From Wyeomyia smithii (taxonomy: Eukaryota > Arthropoda > Insecta > Diptera > Culicidae), in contig NC_073695.1 of assembly GCF_029784165.1 (NCBI RefSeq), positions 247,813,589 to 247,877,588 on the forward strand: a stretch of DNA of 64,000 nucleotides. Reading direction: 5' to 3'. Each line of letters begins with the position of its first letter. Position 1 is the first letter of the stretch. Positions 24,438 through 35,013 of this stretch are shown here, piece after piece. The position numbers were made by a program, and so were the translations under genes. Below the pieces are notes generated by a model. The model saw only the letters and a list, made by a program, of their open reading frames with translations. It did no database searches and was not told the DNA's origin.

Positions 24438-25187
24438 GAAGAACTTAATAAAAGCGGTTCACGGCAATCGCTGCACAGCCGCCATTTTATAACAAAAATA
24501 GCAATAAATTTTTTTCCTACTCTGCAAGAGTTGCTTAATCCAATGATAAATTATTCACATACCTTACATCTTAAATGTCCTTTCAAAAAATCATGAAAAA
24601 AGCCTTGTTTTTTGAGCATTTGGTGAATATTACCCCTTCAAGAGAAGTGACACACTTCAAACTGTTTTTACTCCTCCTGGACATCTAACGAAAGGTCTTG
24701 AAGAACTGATAAGAACCTCAAAGAAGTAACGTTGCTTTCGTTAGAAATTTTGTTCTGCTGTATTTGTACGTTACTTTTAAAATACAAAAAAAAATTTATG
24801 TAACATATTTTATGCAATTCAATTGTTTTTTTTTAAGTTATTGTTTGTATTATACTAAATTTTTGTTTCAATTTAGGTTTTTGTATTTTGATGTTTTTCA
24901 TCATTTTCAGCATTTGGATGTTTTCCAGTCAGTTTATATGTGTCATTGTACACAAATTGTGTCAAGATTTTCGGGTCTTATTTTGCAGTTATTTTTGCAA
25001 CATTATTAGTTTTTTCAACGCTTAGTGATTGTGCTAAAATTAAATTATCGCTAGTCCACACATCATCGATTTATTATGACCAAAAAACGTATACTGAATA
25101 AAATATTTGTGACCAAATGCATATTGAGAAGAGGTTATTTTCCATTTAATTTTACTACAAAAGATCAATTACCCTCTTATATCGTCC
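24438..25187. other. Unassigned AT-rich sequence
   Basis: No recognised gene or repeat. The F/Y-rich ORF at 24764-25009 looks compositional. Confidence 0.4.
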
Positions 25188-25230
25188 GCAGATACGTATT
25201 TCGGTTGCTACATACAACCATCATCAGTGC
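25188..25230 (-). ncRNA. Hammerhead-ribozyme-like motif 1
   Basis: Minus strand, 5' to 3': GCA, CTGATGA, T, GGTTG, a 7-nt loop, CAACC, GAA, ATACGTAT, C, TGC. This gives the invariant CUGANGA and GAAA boxes, a perfect 5-bp helix II, an 8-nt self-complementary helix III followed by a legal cleavage base (C), and at least 3 bp of helix I. Such a helix III would pair between two molecules, as known for some dimeric hammerheads. Activity is inferred, not shown. Confidence 0.6.
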
Positions 25231-27472
25231 TTCATTTAATGACGAACGAATCAATATTGTTTGCCTTTTGTTTGCTTTATGAAATCGCTTTTCAAATTTG
25301 AGATATCAGCTCTATCTGTTTGAAAAAGTACATCTAGATTACAATTATGCAATTTTCCAGATTAAAATCTAAATCGCATTAGAGATTAAATCGCGGGCCA
25401 TGGTTTTGAGTTCAAAACTGCGTCCCTTTCAACTCGCTTTACCTTCGATTATATGTAACGAAGCATTTATTTCATACAATTTTCGGTAATGAAAAATTAC
25501 TAGAATGAACTTAAAAATACATTTAAGAAAATTACTTCCATTCCGTAATAAATCGGCCACGATCAATATCGCTGAATATCTCTGAAGGAAAATTAGTTAA
25601 TGTTAATGGTCGTACCATACAATTCGAACGCTCCTATTATTAGTCAGTCCCCAGTGGGAATGCAAATTTCCTGGCTCGTATCAACCACGCACACAATATC
25701 TGCTCCATCTATCCATCCATCTGCGGTAATGCGAAACGATTTTTCCCCCGTTTATCACCACCATCGCAAGGAATGCGCGCCGACTACTGCCGGCTGCCGA
25801 AATTGAGCGTACGAAATCCCCGTGGAAAGCAGATTACTTTTTCCCACAGCGTTCATTATCAGCCGTCGAATCCCAACTCTTCCATCAGAACCCTGGCAGG
25901 GCATCAATCGCACTTGCCGCAATGCCCGTTGTCACCGTGCGCGTCACTCCGGAGTGCGGAGACCTCCTCGCTTCGGGGCGGGCCCACACCCGAAAGTCGG
26001 AAATTTATTCCCAGCCAGAACATTTTCCGATAGCGCATCAGTGCTCCTGGGAAACCGCGTGATGATACTATCGGCTATTCGTCTTACTCATGCTCGTATT
26101 ACTGTGCGCCACGTATGAAATCGGCTTTAGTAGCGTGTAGACAGGAAAAAAATGCTCCACCGTAATGGAACCCACTTACTCAGAGTCTGCTAGCTATCCG
26201 TATACCAAATATCCCTTCCTCCCTACATGCAACCGGCGGTGTATCCTTCTCCGCATCATTCCGTGGCAATTTATATGGCTTGCACACTCCTTTGTCGATG
26301 TTAGACCAGAACAGGCCAGGATGGCAGCGACGTACCTTGCGTGAGAATGAGAAATGAAGTTGTAGGCTTCGCAACGGTGTCACTCTGTGTGAAATACACC
26401 AGCAGCACTTACTTGGTGGCGAAAATATTGCGTCAAAAAGACGATCAAACGGCAACTCAATCGTTCGTAAATATGTAACTTTACAAAAATATCTACTGAT
26501 AGCTGTGAAGGTCTTCTGTGAGGTCTATTATTAGCTTCCTCGTTAACTTGTCAGGGTTATATGACTTCTCTGTTTTAATCGCCCCACCCGCCCACAGACG
26601 GTGAAAGTTGCCAGATCCGACGGGCGAATGAAGCTGTGAGGTAACACACGCATATTAAGTTTGCTCGACTTTCCTCAGGTGGTGCAGTGGTCTTGTGTGC
26701 TGGTCAGGTGCGCTACACCCGGCACCATGCCGTGCCAGGCAGGTAGAGCTCGTACATATTGCTCCTGTCGCAATTCTTGACATATCGAATGCCGCCGTCG
26801 CCGCCGCCGGATGGCTAGAATATCGACGAATACATATGGAGATGGAGATGCTACGCGGCTACACAACGCGGAAGCCAGCACAAAACGAGGTTGGGTGCTT
26901 TATTGCGGATTATTGGCGTTCGGTTTTCCTGTTCGAGTGTCCGTCTCGAAGTCACTAGCGTGGCAGTCGTGTCCGGACTGGGAAAATGGGCGGTAATTTA
27001 TCTGTCGAGGAAATGTCTTGTAGATGTTGTAGAGCAATGCTTCTTCCGTCGGGGTGTCTCGCACCGCTCTTAGTGGAATGTTAATGCGGCTACCTGCTGG
27101 CCATTGGACAGCAACCGTATAGAGATGTTTATCACTCTAACCTGACATGACTTTTTATAATAATTTTTATAGGTCAAATCGAATCAAAAACATAGCTCCG
27201 CTTATTGCACAGTGTAATAAATAGTCATTTCATGCAAAGTAAAAATTCCTCTCACCCTGAATAGAAGGAAGACGAGAAGAAACGCATGCATCACTTTCCG
27301 TAATTACCATTCCCACGCAGTGCATAAGTTATGATAGGTACGCGATAATAAAAGTCAGAACGTCAACAAAACTGTTTACTCTAGAAAACTGTATAATTTC
27401 GTCGATTGCGAAGTAATAAAACACATTGAAGAATGTACACCAGCAGCGATGCGAAAAATGAGGAACATTTAC
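25231..27472. other. Unassigned, GC-richer from about 25560
   Basis: Roughly 25560-27100 is richer in GC and free of recognised transposons. Many overlapping ORFs occur on both strands, which GC-rich sequence alone can produce. No domain recognised. Could hold conserved noncoding DNA or unrecognised exons. Confidence 0.35.
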
Positions 27473-27638
27473 GACTTCGGGTTCGTAAATCAACTTCAGC
27501 ATGAGAAACGGGAAAAAAATCCTCCTTCAAGCAACCCCTCCGCCAGTATTTGCTCTCCAAGGCGTTCTTCCTGGCATCCAGGGTGTACAGGGTGTTTGCC
27601 TTTGGGTAGTGCAAATACACTTGGTTCTGCTTGGCCTC
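27473..27638 (-). CDS. Possible internal exon, unknown protein
   Basis: On the minus strand, after an in-frame TGA and a possible acceptor (TTGACCTGAG), the frame reads EAKQNQVYLHYPKANTLYTL, then DARKNALESKYWRRG and on to about SHAEVDLRTRS, where a possible donor GTAAAT follows. Codons in the first half are strongly G/C-ending (GAG GCC AAG CAG AAC, CTG TAC ACC CTG), unlike the surrounding AT-rich DNA. The signal fades in the second half. I do not recognise the protein. A processed pseudogene fragment is equally possible. Confidence 0.25.
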
Positions 27639-28195
27639 CTCAGGTCAAGCACAAAGGTCTCATGACGAAATCCTAGCTCTTCAATTCATATTAAATCATT
27701 CGTTGAGTCTGCTGGTGTAAACGGTTTGTAACGGTTTGATAACGGTTTATTTAACATTAGGAGTTCTTTCTACCTAGCGTAACCGAGGTCCGGCAAATTA
27801 ACCGGTTTCTTCTAAATTACTTATTTTAGTCGTCGTAAGAGCGAGTAAGCCGTTTTAATACTATCCAAGCTTTGAGTTACTTCAAAGAGACTTGAAATTA
27901 AAAAACGTTGGAAAAAATTGAATGAAGAAGCAAGGATGCTTTTTCAAATCGGTTTGAGTCATACACAATCACAACACCCATTTCAATCTACCCTCACTTT
28001 CTCACTTCAAAACATTTTATCACGTTTATTGATCGTTTTAACATGACCTCCAATAGTGGTTTATCATTAAAATTTAAATCTAAAATTTAAATTTTTAAAA
28101 ATTTAAATATTAAAATCTAAAGCAGGTAAAATTAATCATATTTAAATTTGATTAAATGTACATTTAATCAGTATGATATATTTACTCAGTTTGAA
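27639..28195. other. Unassigned, AT-rich
   Basis: Contains three closely spaced AACGGTTT units near 27720-27750 and a stretch of ATTTAAAT-type sequence near 28070-28160. No gene seen. Confidence 0.4.
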
Positions 28196-29400
28196 TGGTG
28201 TACAAAGTTTATCTATATGAGAACATTTTGGAATGAAACCATAACACTGATCGACAAAAGCGAAATAAATGCTGCCCTAAAACTCAAAATAATTGGAGGT
28301 AATTTTCCTGGGAAAAACCTTTCTGAAAACTGTTAGGTGCTACGCTGCCGTTCTACACATAGTTGTCCCATGTTACTTTTGGTCGATTTTCGTTTTTGAT
28401 CACCAATGAGTCTATTTTCACGTATATTTTTGAAAAACTTTTGAAAATAACATTGTTTGTTCCGAAAATCTTGGAAAACTATACCAAGTCTGTTTGTCCC
28501 ATCGGTGATTTTCTACACATATTTGTCCCACTAGATCCTAGATCTACTACTAATTCCCACATTTATAGCTTGGGAAGGGCTACAGAGCACTAAAGACTTC
28601 TCCTAACAACGTTTGGTACATTACAGGTTTCAGAAATTCGGTACCGAAAATCACTTTGCTTGATTATTTAAATGCGGTACGTTCATATCTTTGTTAGTGA
28701 TAACTGCGCCATGTTCGCTGGTTTGTAATCTGAATGCTCTTCCTTTTCGAGCATAAAAAAAGATAAACGCATGAGATTCATACTAATTGAAAGTTGTAAG
28801 AACTGTCTTTTGTATGTAGCCAAAATGGTGAAAGCCCAACAACGTTCAAATATGATAACTAAACTTTCATCTCGACTATCATCACTTGCGTATAAAGACA
28901 ACAATATCAACGTGATCATTTTCGTGAAAGGTTAAACAGCCTTGTATCCCCAGTAGGACTTTATATTGGGAAACATCGAATGCACGTGGTGGGACTGATA
29001 TGCGTAAAAATTACATATTGAGAGGCAAATTTCTCGGCATTATTGTCCCATTGGGTATTTTTATGGAAAAGAGTGTTAAATCGAAAAACCTTCAAATAAA
29101 TTTATTGAAAACAGTCTATTGCAAGGTAAAACTGGTAAGAAGCCCATAATTGCATTTGTCACATTGAAGCAATGCGTAAAAGTATTGTAAAACTTTAACA
29201 TCGTTTTTCTCGTTTGCATGGTTTGAAACATGGGACAAATATGCGTAGAACGGCAGTACGATGCTAGTAGAAAAAGTTATTTCCTTCGATTTGATTGAAT
29301 ATCAGACGAACGCCTCACCATTAATTTTTTCTAGCAACACTGCTACAGTATGCTGCTATTACAAACTTGCGTAAGAATGAGAAATACCGAACTTGTAAAA
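28196..29400 (+). mobile_element. Foldback family FB-C fragment, split by an insertion
   Basis: 28290-28344 and 29257-29365 together match 31270-31450: TTTTCCTGGGAAAAA, then GGTGCTACG and TACGATGCTAGTAGAAA, then TTTTTTCTAGCAACACTGCT. The match resumes across the inserted element at 28345-29256. Outer limits are approximate. Confidence 0.6.
28345..29256. mobile_element. Non-autonomous DNA element, 912 bp
   Basis: Ends CTGCCGTTCTAC and its complement GTAGAACGGCAG. TACG flanks both ends (28341-28344 and 29257-29260), and comparison with the FB-C copy at 31.3 kb supports a single uninterrupted site. The motif TTCTACACATA.TTGTCCCA occurs at the left end, again near 28512, and inverted near 28985 and at the right end. 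No transposase. A 4-bp non-TTAA duplication is unusual, so the superfamily is unknown. Confidence 0.7.
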
Positions 29401-31062
29401 ACGTTTTGGAGAAATGTTCACCACGAATGACTTCATCTTATTACACCAATCTACAAAAGGGGATAAATGTATCAGTAGGTTGGCTAAAAACATATCAGTT
29501 TCAACGGCACGATTTGTTTATCTACTATTTATCAATGTTCTGCAAGCATTTTTGCACATTTGGGCCTACTGTAGTGTAAAACAAATAGTAAAAAACTCGA
29601 TTAGAGATAGTCGACTATTTTGTTTTGTTTAATTTTTTCTTAATTAGAACAACACAAGCCTAAGTCCAGCGAACCACGTAAGAATTGCTAAGATTGTTTT
29701 ATTTTTTACTATATTTATGATGTTTATTTTCTGTCACTGATTGTGTGTGTATCACGCTACTTTATTTATTTTTGCACAACTATTGTCCCTCATTATTACG
29801 CAAATTTCCGTCCAATGTCATTTTTTATGAGATTTCCAAGCTTTTATAATAATTTTGACCACTTTCTCTTTTCCTCTAAGAGATAGAAGAGCCTTAAATA
29901 TGTATGAGTCGCTACTGAATTCCATATTTCGAAAATCACACATCCACCCCAGTTATGGTATTCTCTTGAAATTTAGGAGTCATTACAGAAATTGATGGGC
30001 GCCAAACCATTTTCTTTCGGTTCGCTAAATTGGAGTTTCATTATCAGTTTTTTAATATAACATCTTAGAAGTTAAGTTTTTTTAATTTCCATGATACAGT
30101 AAGATTTTATTAGTAATTTCAAATCATAAAGTTATTGGCAACTAACTTCTCACATGCATCCGTTCTAGAGAAGTTTTATTGTTAGTTATGGATAATTTTA
30201 GACGGTTTTCTTAAAGTTATTTGTAGTTTTCCAAAAACAAACATAGATTTATCAAAATACACAATCGGTGTAACACAATTCATTTTTTAGCATCAAAGAG
30301 ATCGGATTAATTATTGAGAAGTTGTCTCCGTCCTTCAAATTATTTAACCTACACACTTAACATTTACTGCCAAATCTCAGTAATTTGCAGTCATTTTTTC
30401 CGTAAATCTCGGTTCAACCTGACTGAAATTTCGTCACAAAATATTATCGACCAATAGTTACCGAGATTTTTTTTTTAATTTGGAATAATGTCAAGATTCA
30501 ACAACAAATAATTTGAAGGGACAACTTCATCCTTTTTTTTTTTTGATTTAATGAACAATTTAGTGTGTTTTTTTTTACTTTCTCAAATTGATTTCAAAAC
30601 AGCTAGGAAGCGGATGCATAAATTAATTAAGTGTTTCGATTCGAAATGATAATTCGAATTGTTTCAAATCATTGAAGTTCAAATATTTTGTAAAATATCG
30701 AAATAGAATTTATTTTTGAATCCTCAACCTGCTATGAAAAAATTCATTTTCATTAAGCCATTCTGGCCTTTTTATTAGAAATTCCGTTATAACTTCAAGT
30801 TTCTTTAAAAAATAAGTGAAAAAAATCCAACTTGAATTTTTGTGAATTGAAATGTAGTGTTAAATTTGAATTTATTTTAGTCAAAAAAAATTTTTTTTCC
30901 CTGCAGCTCATTTTCAGACTTAAAAAGGCTACAACTCTTTGAATGCCCCAAAATGACTGACCATGCCAAAATCCACACGCCCTTTTAGGAAAAAACTACT
31001 GGATCTAAAAAATGTTTCCGTCTGTGGAAAATACTAAGTTTGCGAAGCCTAAATACGTATTA
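29401..31062. other. Unassigned AT-rich sequence with an FB-A fragment
   Basis: About 30890-31055 resembles the end of FB-A copies (a CATGCCAAAA..CACACGCCCTTTTA block and an ACTAAGTTTGCGAAGCC-like block). The remainder shows no gene or element. Confidence 0.45.
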
Positions 31063-31915
31063 GGGTGGGACAAAAAATAAATGTTAGCTCCCATGCACTT
31101 TCTGTGTTCCTTATGGGTCCCATAACAACTGTGTAACTTTTCAGATCGATCGGTGAAACGCCCGATTTGTGCCCGATTTTTAAAGTTTTCATACGATTTT
31201 ATATGGGAAAATTTACTTTTTCACTACTTATTCTTTAGAGATGTCCAGTTGGCTGTTAAAAATATACCAATACATGATATTTGTAGGAAATTTTCCTGGG
31301 AAAAATTCTTCTGAAGACCGTAAGGCGCTACGATGCTTGTAGAAACAGCTATTCACCCCTAACTGATTGAATGTCTGACGGACGGCCACCATTGAAATTT
31401 TCTAGCAACACTGCTACAGCATGCTGCTATTGCAAACTTGCTTAAGTATGAGAAATAATTTCTCGTGGAATTAGTTTTCAAAGTGTGATTTTTGCTCATA
31501 GTATCTTCGGGGAAGCCTCCAAGATAAATTTAAGCGATATCGTTTCTTATCACATGCTTGAATTTGCAACAGCAGCATGCTGCAGCAGTATTGGTAGTAA
31601 AATTCAATGGTGAGCCGTTCGTCAGATATTCATTCAGTCTGGGGTAAATATCTTTTTTCATAAGCAAAGCAGCGCCTGCGGTCTTCAAAAGTTTTTCCCA
31701 GTACAATTTTCTATAAATATCATGTATTGATATATTTTTAGGAGCCAACTGGACATCTCTGTGTAAAAAGTTTCGAAAAGGTGGTTTTTCCCATATAAAA
31801 TCGTATGGAAGCTTTAAAAATCGGGCATTTCACCGATCGATCTGAAAAGTTATACAGTTGTTAAAGAACCCATAAGGAACACTAAAAGTGCATGGGAGCG
31901 AAAAACCGGGTCATA
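31063..31915. mobile_element. FB-C foldback element
   Basis: Left arm about 31063-31440 and right arm about 31545-31915 are inverted. Shared blocks include GCTCCCATGCACTTT, TTCCTTATGGGT, CTTTTCAGATCGATCGGTGA, ATACGATTTTATATGGGAAA and CAGCATGCTGC. The left end begins near TAGGGTGGGACAAA. The right terminus is eroded. No coding capacity. Confidence 0.75.
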
Positions 31916-32398
31916 AGTTAGGGTCCTGAGTGGAGTCGCCTCCCCGGGCGTCTGTGATTGGCACAACAATAGTGGCGTAGCTAGACCGACGGAAAATAAG
32001 CGAGAATAAAAAAAACACTACGTTATATCATTCTCCAAAAGGAGAGAGGTGTAGTACATTAACACTTTAAGATAGTTCTAGCGTTGATGACATGTAACTT
32101 GTATGCCACTCATGAACCTTAAAAACCTTTCACACATGTTCAAAGGGGCCGCCCACTATCCACGTGGACAACTAAGAAGAAAGAAAGGGATACGCGCATG
32201 TCTAGGATGAAGAGAGGAGGTCATGATAATGGTCTCGTGGACACGATAATGGTCTCGTGGACTGCATTAAAAACTCTGCAGCTGTTCTACTTTTAGTGTC
32301 ATCAGCTATATTAGAGATGTCGAGCACGTGTTGAGAACATTCAAGTGTTTCATGTAAGATATTTTTTGGCGTTTTCTTCCGTTAGTAGAGATAAGGAG
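31916..32398. other. Unassigned sequence
   Basis: GATAATGGTCTCGTGGAC is directly repeated near 32229 and 32247. A block with CCACGTGGAC (near 32160) is partly shared with 36190-36210, pointing to an unidentified dispersed repeat. Confidence 0.4.
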
Positions 32399-32983
32399 TT
32401 CCACAAAAAATGTCCAATTGTCATTTTAGACTTGTTCAAAACTTTGCATAGATGTTTCTATGGGCAAAAGGTGCCATTTTGTGCTATTGGCTTAATTTTT
32501 TGGGTCACGACTCATTTTTGGAAGCTATTTAGATATGCTATTTTGGGAACGTATTGATAATCACAAATATTTTTAGAGCCAAAACGGTTTGTTTGATTGG
32601 TGTGACGTCTTCGGCAAAAATGTAGATAGTAGTTTTGTCTGTCCGAAAAAAATATGCACTCTTAATAAACTTTTTTTTTAAAAACAAGGTAAAAGAAAAA
32701 TGAAAAATTTAGTATTAATTTTGAATTTCTTTCAGCCAAAAAAATTTTGTCTTCACGGTGTATATTTTTTCACTAGGCACTGATAATTCTCTACAACTTA
32801 CTCTCAAGCAATTTTTTCATACAACCAACGGTTTCTGAGCTACATACAATGCTTTGAATGCTCCAAAATGAATGACCATGCCAAAAACCATACACCCGTT
32901 TACATAAAAAACTCCTGGGTCTGAAAAATTTTCCATCTGTGAAAAATACTTAGTTTGCTGAGCCAAATACGTGTGCAAGTTTA
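32399..32983 (+). mobile_element. FB-A foldback family, truncated copy
   Basis: Starts TTCCACAAAAAATGTCC like the copy at 42855 and carries the block AACGGTTTGTTTGATTGGTG then TGACGTCTTCGGCAAA. Its second half matches 18770-18990 (CAACCAACGGTTTCTG-like, then GCCAAATACGTGTGCAA). It ends abruptly where the Penelope-like relic begins. Confidence 0.65.
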
Positions 32984-33016
32984 AACATTATGATCTGCGC
33001 TGATTTCTATGTGCTC

Positions 33017-33062
33017 ATTAGTGACGTTTCGGCCCTTCTTTGGGACCATCATCAGGACCTAC
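33017..33062 (-). ncRNA. Hammerhead-ribozyme-like motif 2
   Basis: Minus strand: CTGATGA, T, GGTCC, loop CAAAGAA, GGGCC, GAAACGTC. Helix II forms five pairs including one G-U. Helix III is the palindrome ACGT followed by C. Helix I (AGGTC against ACTAA) does not pair, so this copy is probably inactive. Confidence 0.5.
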
Positions 33063-33295
33063 AATATATTTAACGTTTTATGTACAAATTGAGTGACATT
33101 AGGACAAAATTACTTTTAGTCATGAAGAACTACTACGACATTGAAGAACTACTCACTCGAAACAGTAATCAACAAATTTTCATCAGGCCTCAGGCAGAAT
33201 GCTAAATTTTTTCTCGTTCCATCTAATGGCTCAAAAAAATTGGGGTTGTCTTCAATTTCATTTATCGGGTTCGAACATTGAGCACCTTTCGCACG

Positions 33296-33415
33296 GAGGA
33301 CGAGATGAAACAGATGATTACTAAAATGGTACTACTTAACAACTATCCACTGCAGCTTATCAACAGAATTTTCGACACGGCTGCCCGCCAGAGACAACAG
33401 AAACTAGCTAGCTAG
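33296..33415 (+). pseudogene. Penelope-like RT C-terminal fragment
   Basis: The frame reads EDEMKQMITKMVLLNNYPLQ and LINRIFDTAARQRQQKLAS before a TAG. A stretch of the type NNGYP..LINRIF followed by basic residues is typical of the end of the Penelope-like RT domain, just before the linker to the endonuclease. Upstream coding sequence is missing or unreadable. Confidence 0.5.
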
Positions 33416-33639
33416 ACTGTTATCGATCGTTGGTGCATATACCAGGCCTCACACACGCATTCAAAAAAAGGACATGCCTTCGGTGGGAATCGCATGCAGC
33501 AACGATCACACAGGTAAAAGTCTATGTGAGATCTTATACCGTATACCGAGTTGCATGAACTGACTGAGAAGAATGCTACATCAGTATGACCAACAATGAG
33601 CTGCGAACGGGGATGTAGGGCCACCAGTCGTTAGTGAAC

Positions 33640-33906
33640 ACTCTCGATCAGCACCTATCGACCGGTCACGAATACTCTGATCCGCTGATACAGCAGCTCA
33701 GAGAGAAGTCTGCCCTGTTGGAGCACGCTAAAGACCAACAACACCGGTTCGATATAAACAATTCAGCGATCGTCGATACCAGTTTTAAAACACAGGCACT
33801 GTTGGTATTGGAGATGTGCCACATATATACCACTCCTCATACGGTCATTCGACATACGGATACTGATGGCATCAGCGCTACTCGTCTACACAGTATATTT
33901 ATATAA
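33640..33906 (+). pseudogene. Penelope-like GIY-YIG endonuclease C-terminal part
   Basis: The frame contains EKSALLEHAKDQQHRFDINN, then AIVDTSFKTQALLVLEMCHI and YTTPHTV. The spacing SALxEHxxxxxHxFD...R/L..LE..HI....N/TVN matches the second half of the GIY-YIG endonuclease of Penelope-like elements. The GIY-YIG box itself and the catalytic Arg are not visible upstream, so it is inactive. Confidence 0.55.
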
Positions 33907-33990
33907 CATACAGGTTTTTTCGGCTAGAGTCCAACCGTTCGAGTGGGAAATTTACAGATAAGTTTTTCACCATAATGAACTGATTTGTAT

Positions 33991-34175
33991 ATCTCTCAGA
34001 CGGTCTCGAGGTACGACGCTGGCATAACAAGCCAGCCGTCGTGAGTTTGAGTCTCGTAGCGCTAGCCCCCCAATTGTCCTGTACACAAAACTTTTGGCTA
34101 CGAAGTCTGTGTATAAATAAACTGAAGGTCGAGTTCCGAATCGGAATGTAGCACTAAGGCTTTGCTTTGTTTTTT
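33991..34175 (+). mobile_element. SINE-A copy 3, internally deleted
   Basis: Plus-strand copy in which about 30 nt after the B box are missing: GAGTCTCG joins directly to TAGCGCTAGCC. It is flanked by a 14-bp duplication with one mismatch (GAACTGATTTGTAT at 33977-33990 and GAACTAATTTGTAT at 34176-34189). It sits inside the Penelope-like relic and is younger than it. Confidence 0.85.
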
Positions 34176-34357
34176 GAACTAATTTGTATCTGCGCTTCGG
34201 ATGTACGGCTTTGAATTCTTTACGACCCGACCGTTTTTAGGTTCGCACAACCTCTTTAACTTGTTGATTACCATTTCGAGTGAGTAGTTTTACAATGTCG
34301 TATGGTGTAATGTTGTCCTAATGTTAGTTAATTTGTACATAAAATATTAAATATATT

Positions 34358-34404
34358 GTAGGTCCTGATGATGGTCCCATAGAAGGACTGAAACGTCGGT
34401 GATT
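34358..34404 (+). ncRNA. Hammerhead-ribozyme-like motif 3
   Basis: CTGATGA at 34365, helix II TGGTCC with GGACT (five pairs, one G-U), GAAA at 34390, palindromic ACGT helix III and C at 34397. Helix I is weak (about 3 pairs, GTC with GGT). Same sense as the Penelope-like coding remnants. Confidence 0.5.
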
Positions 34405-34554
34405 AGAAATCAATGCAATTCATTAGACTGCAAGCCGAAATATCAATCCCTTGCATTACTGCATCAATTCCAGTAGAAAACACAAGTTACTTTAACCATT
34501 ACATTACATCATCCTCCAAAAGGGGAAAGGTATAAATGTACTTTATTTTCGAAC

Positions 34555-34745
34555 TAAATTTTTATTCTTAAAACAGCTTTTACCCGTTAACATTAAGCAG
34601 ACAATGTGTGTAGTAGAGGAAGCAAAAAATAAGCGAACTGGAAATATAATATAGATTTGGAAGAATATACCGCATCCCGACGGGACTTGAACCCACAATC
34701 TCCCTGTCTTCGGCATGGTGTTTTGACCAATTAAACCACGGAGGA
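34555..34745 (-). mobile_element. SINE-B copy, left of an inverted pair
   Basis: Contains the full SINE-B body on the minus strand (CATCCCGACGGGACTTGAAC near 34672, AAATAAGCGAACTGGAAATA near 34627, CTTTTACCCGTTAACATTAA near 34578). The tRNA-like A-box side ends near 34745. Confidence 0.75.
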
Positions 34746-34950
34746 CGGTGGTACTGTTTCGTAATCTATATGCGTATCACATTCCACTGCCGACTTATTC
34801 TATTGGTCATCTTTAACTACACACACTGCTGTTCTAGCGTTATTTATACGACTGAAAGGAATGTCTCATCACACACAGAAGAGTCAGCTGATACTGATAA
34901 CTTTTACAGACCTGTGTGATCGAGACCAAAATCAGTCTGTGCTGTTTGTG

Positions 34951-35013
34951 TAAGTCCCGTCGGGATGCAGTATATTTTTCCAAATCTGTATCATATTTCC
35001 AGTTCGCTTATGT
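34951..35013 (+). mobile_element. SINE-B fragment, right of an inverted pair
   Basis: Plus strand TAAGTCCCGTCGGGATGCAG continues through CCAAATCTGTATCATATTTCC and AGTTCGCTTATG. It is inverted relative to 34555-34745, with a spacer of about 205 nt. Confidence 0.75.

Larger units (their letters stand above)
32990..34420 (+). mobile_element. Penelope-like retroelement relic with inverted terminal segments
   Basis: 33000-33175 and 34265-34420 are inverted copies of each other (GGTCCTGATGATGGTCCCA, ATTTGTACATAAAA, TTTCGAGTGAGTAGTT). Each carries a hammerhead-like core. Between them lie decayed pieces of a reverse transcriptase tail and a GIY-YIG-type endonuclease C-terminus, plus a later SINE-A insertion. 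Penelope-like elements are known to carry hammerhead motifs in their terminal repeats. Most of the RT is missing. Confidence 0.6.

Noticed and set aside
25773..26118. Overlapping plus-strand ORFs in a GC-rich patch
   Set aside because: Two frames are open at once with Pro/Arg/Ser-rich translations, as GC-rich noncoding DNA gives.
34660..34745. Possible tRNA gene (good B box)
   Set aside because: Acceptor and anticodon arms do not close, and the flanks are the SINE-B body found elsewhere.
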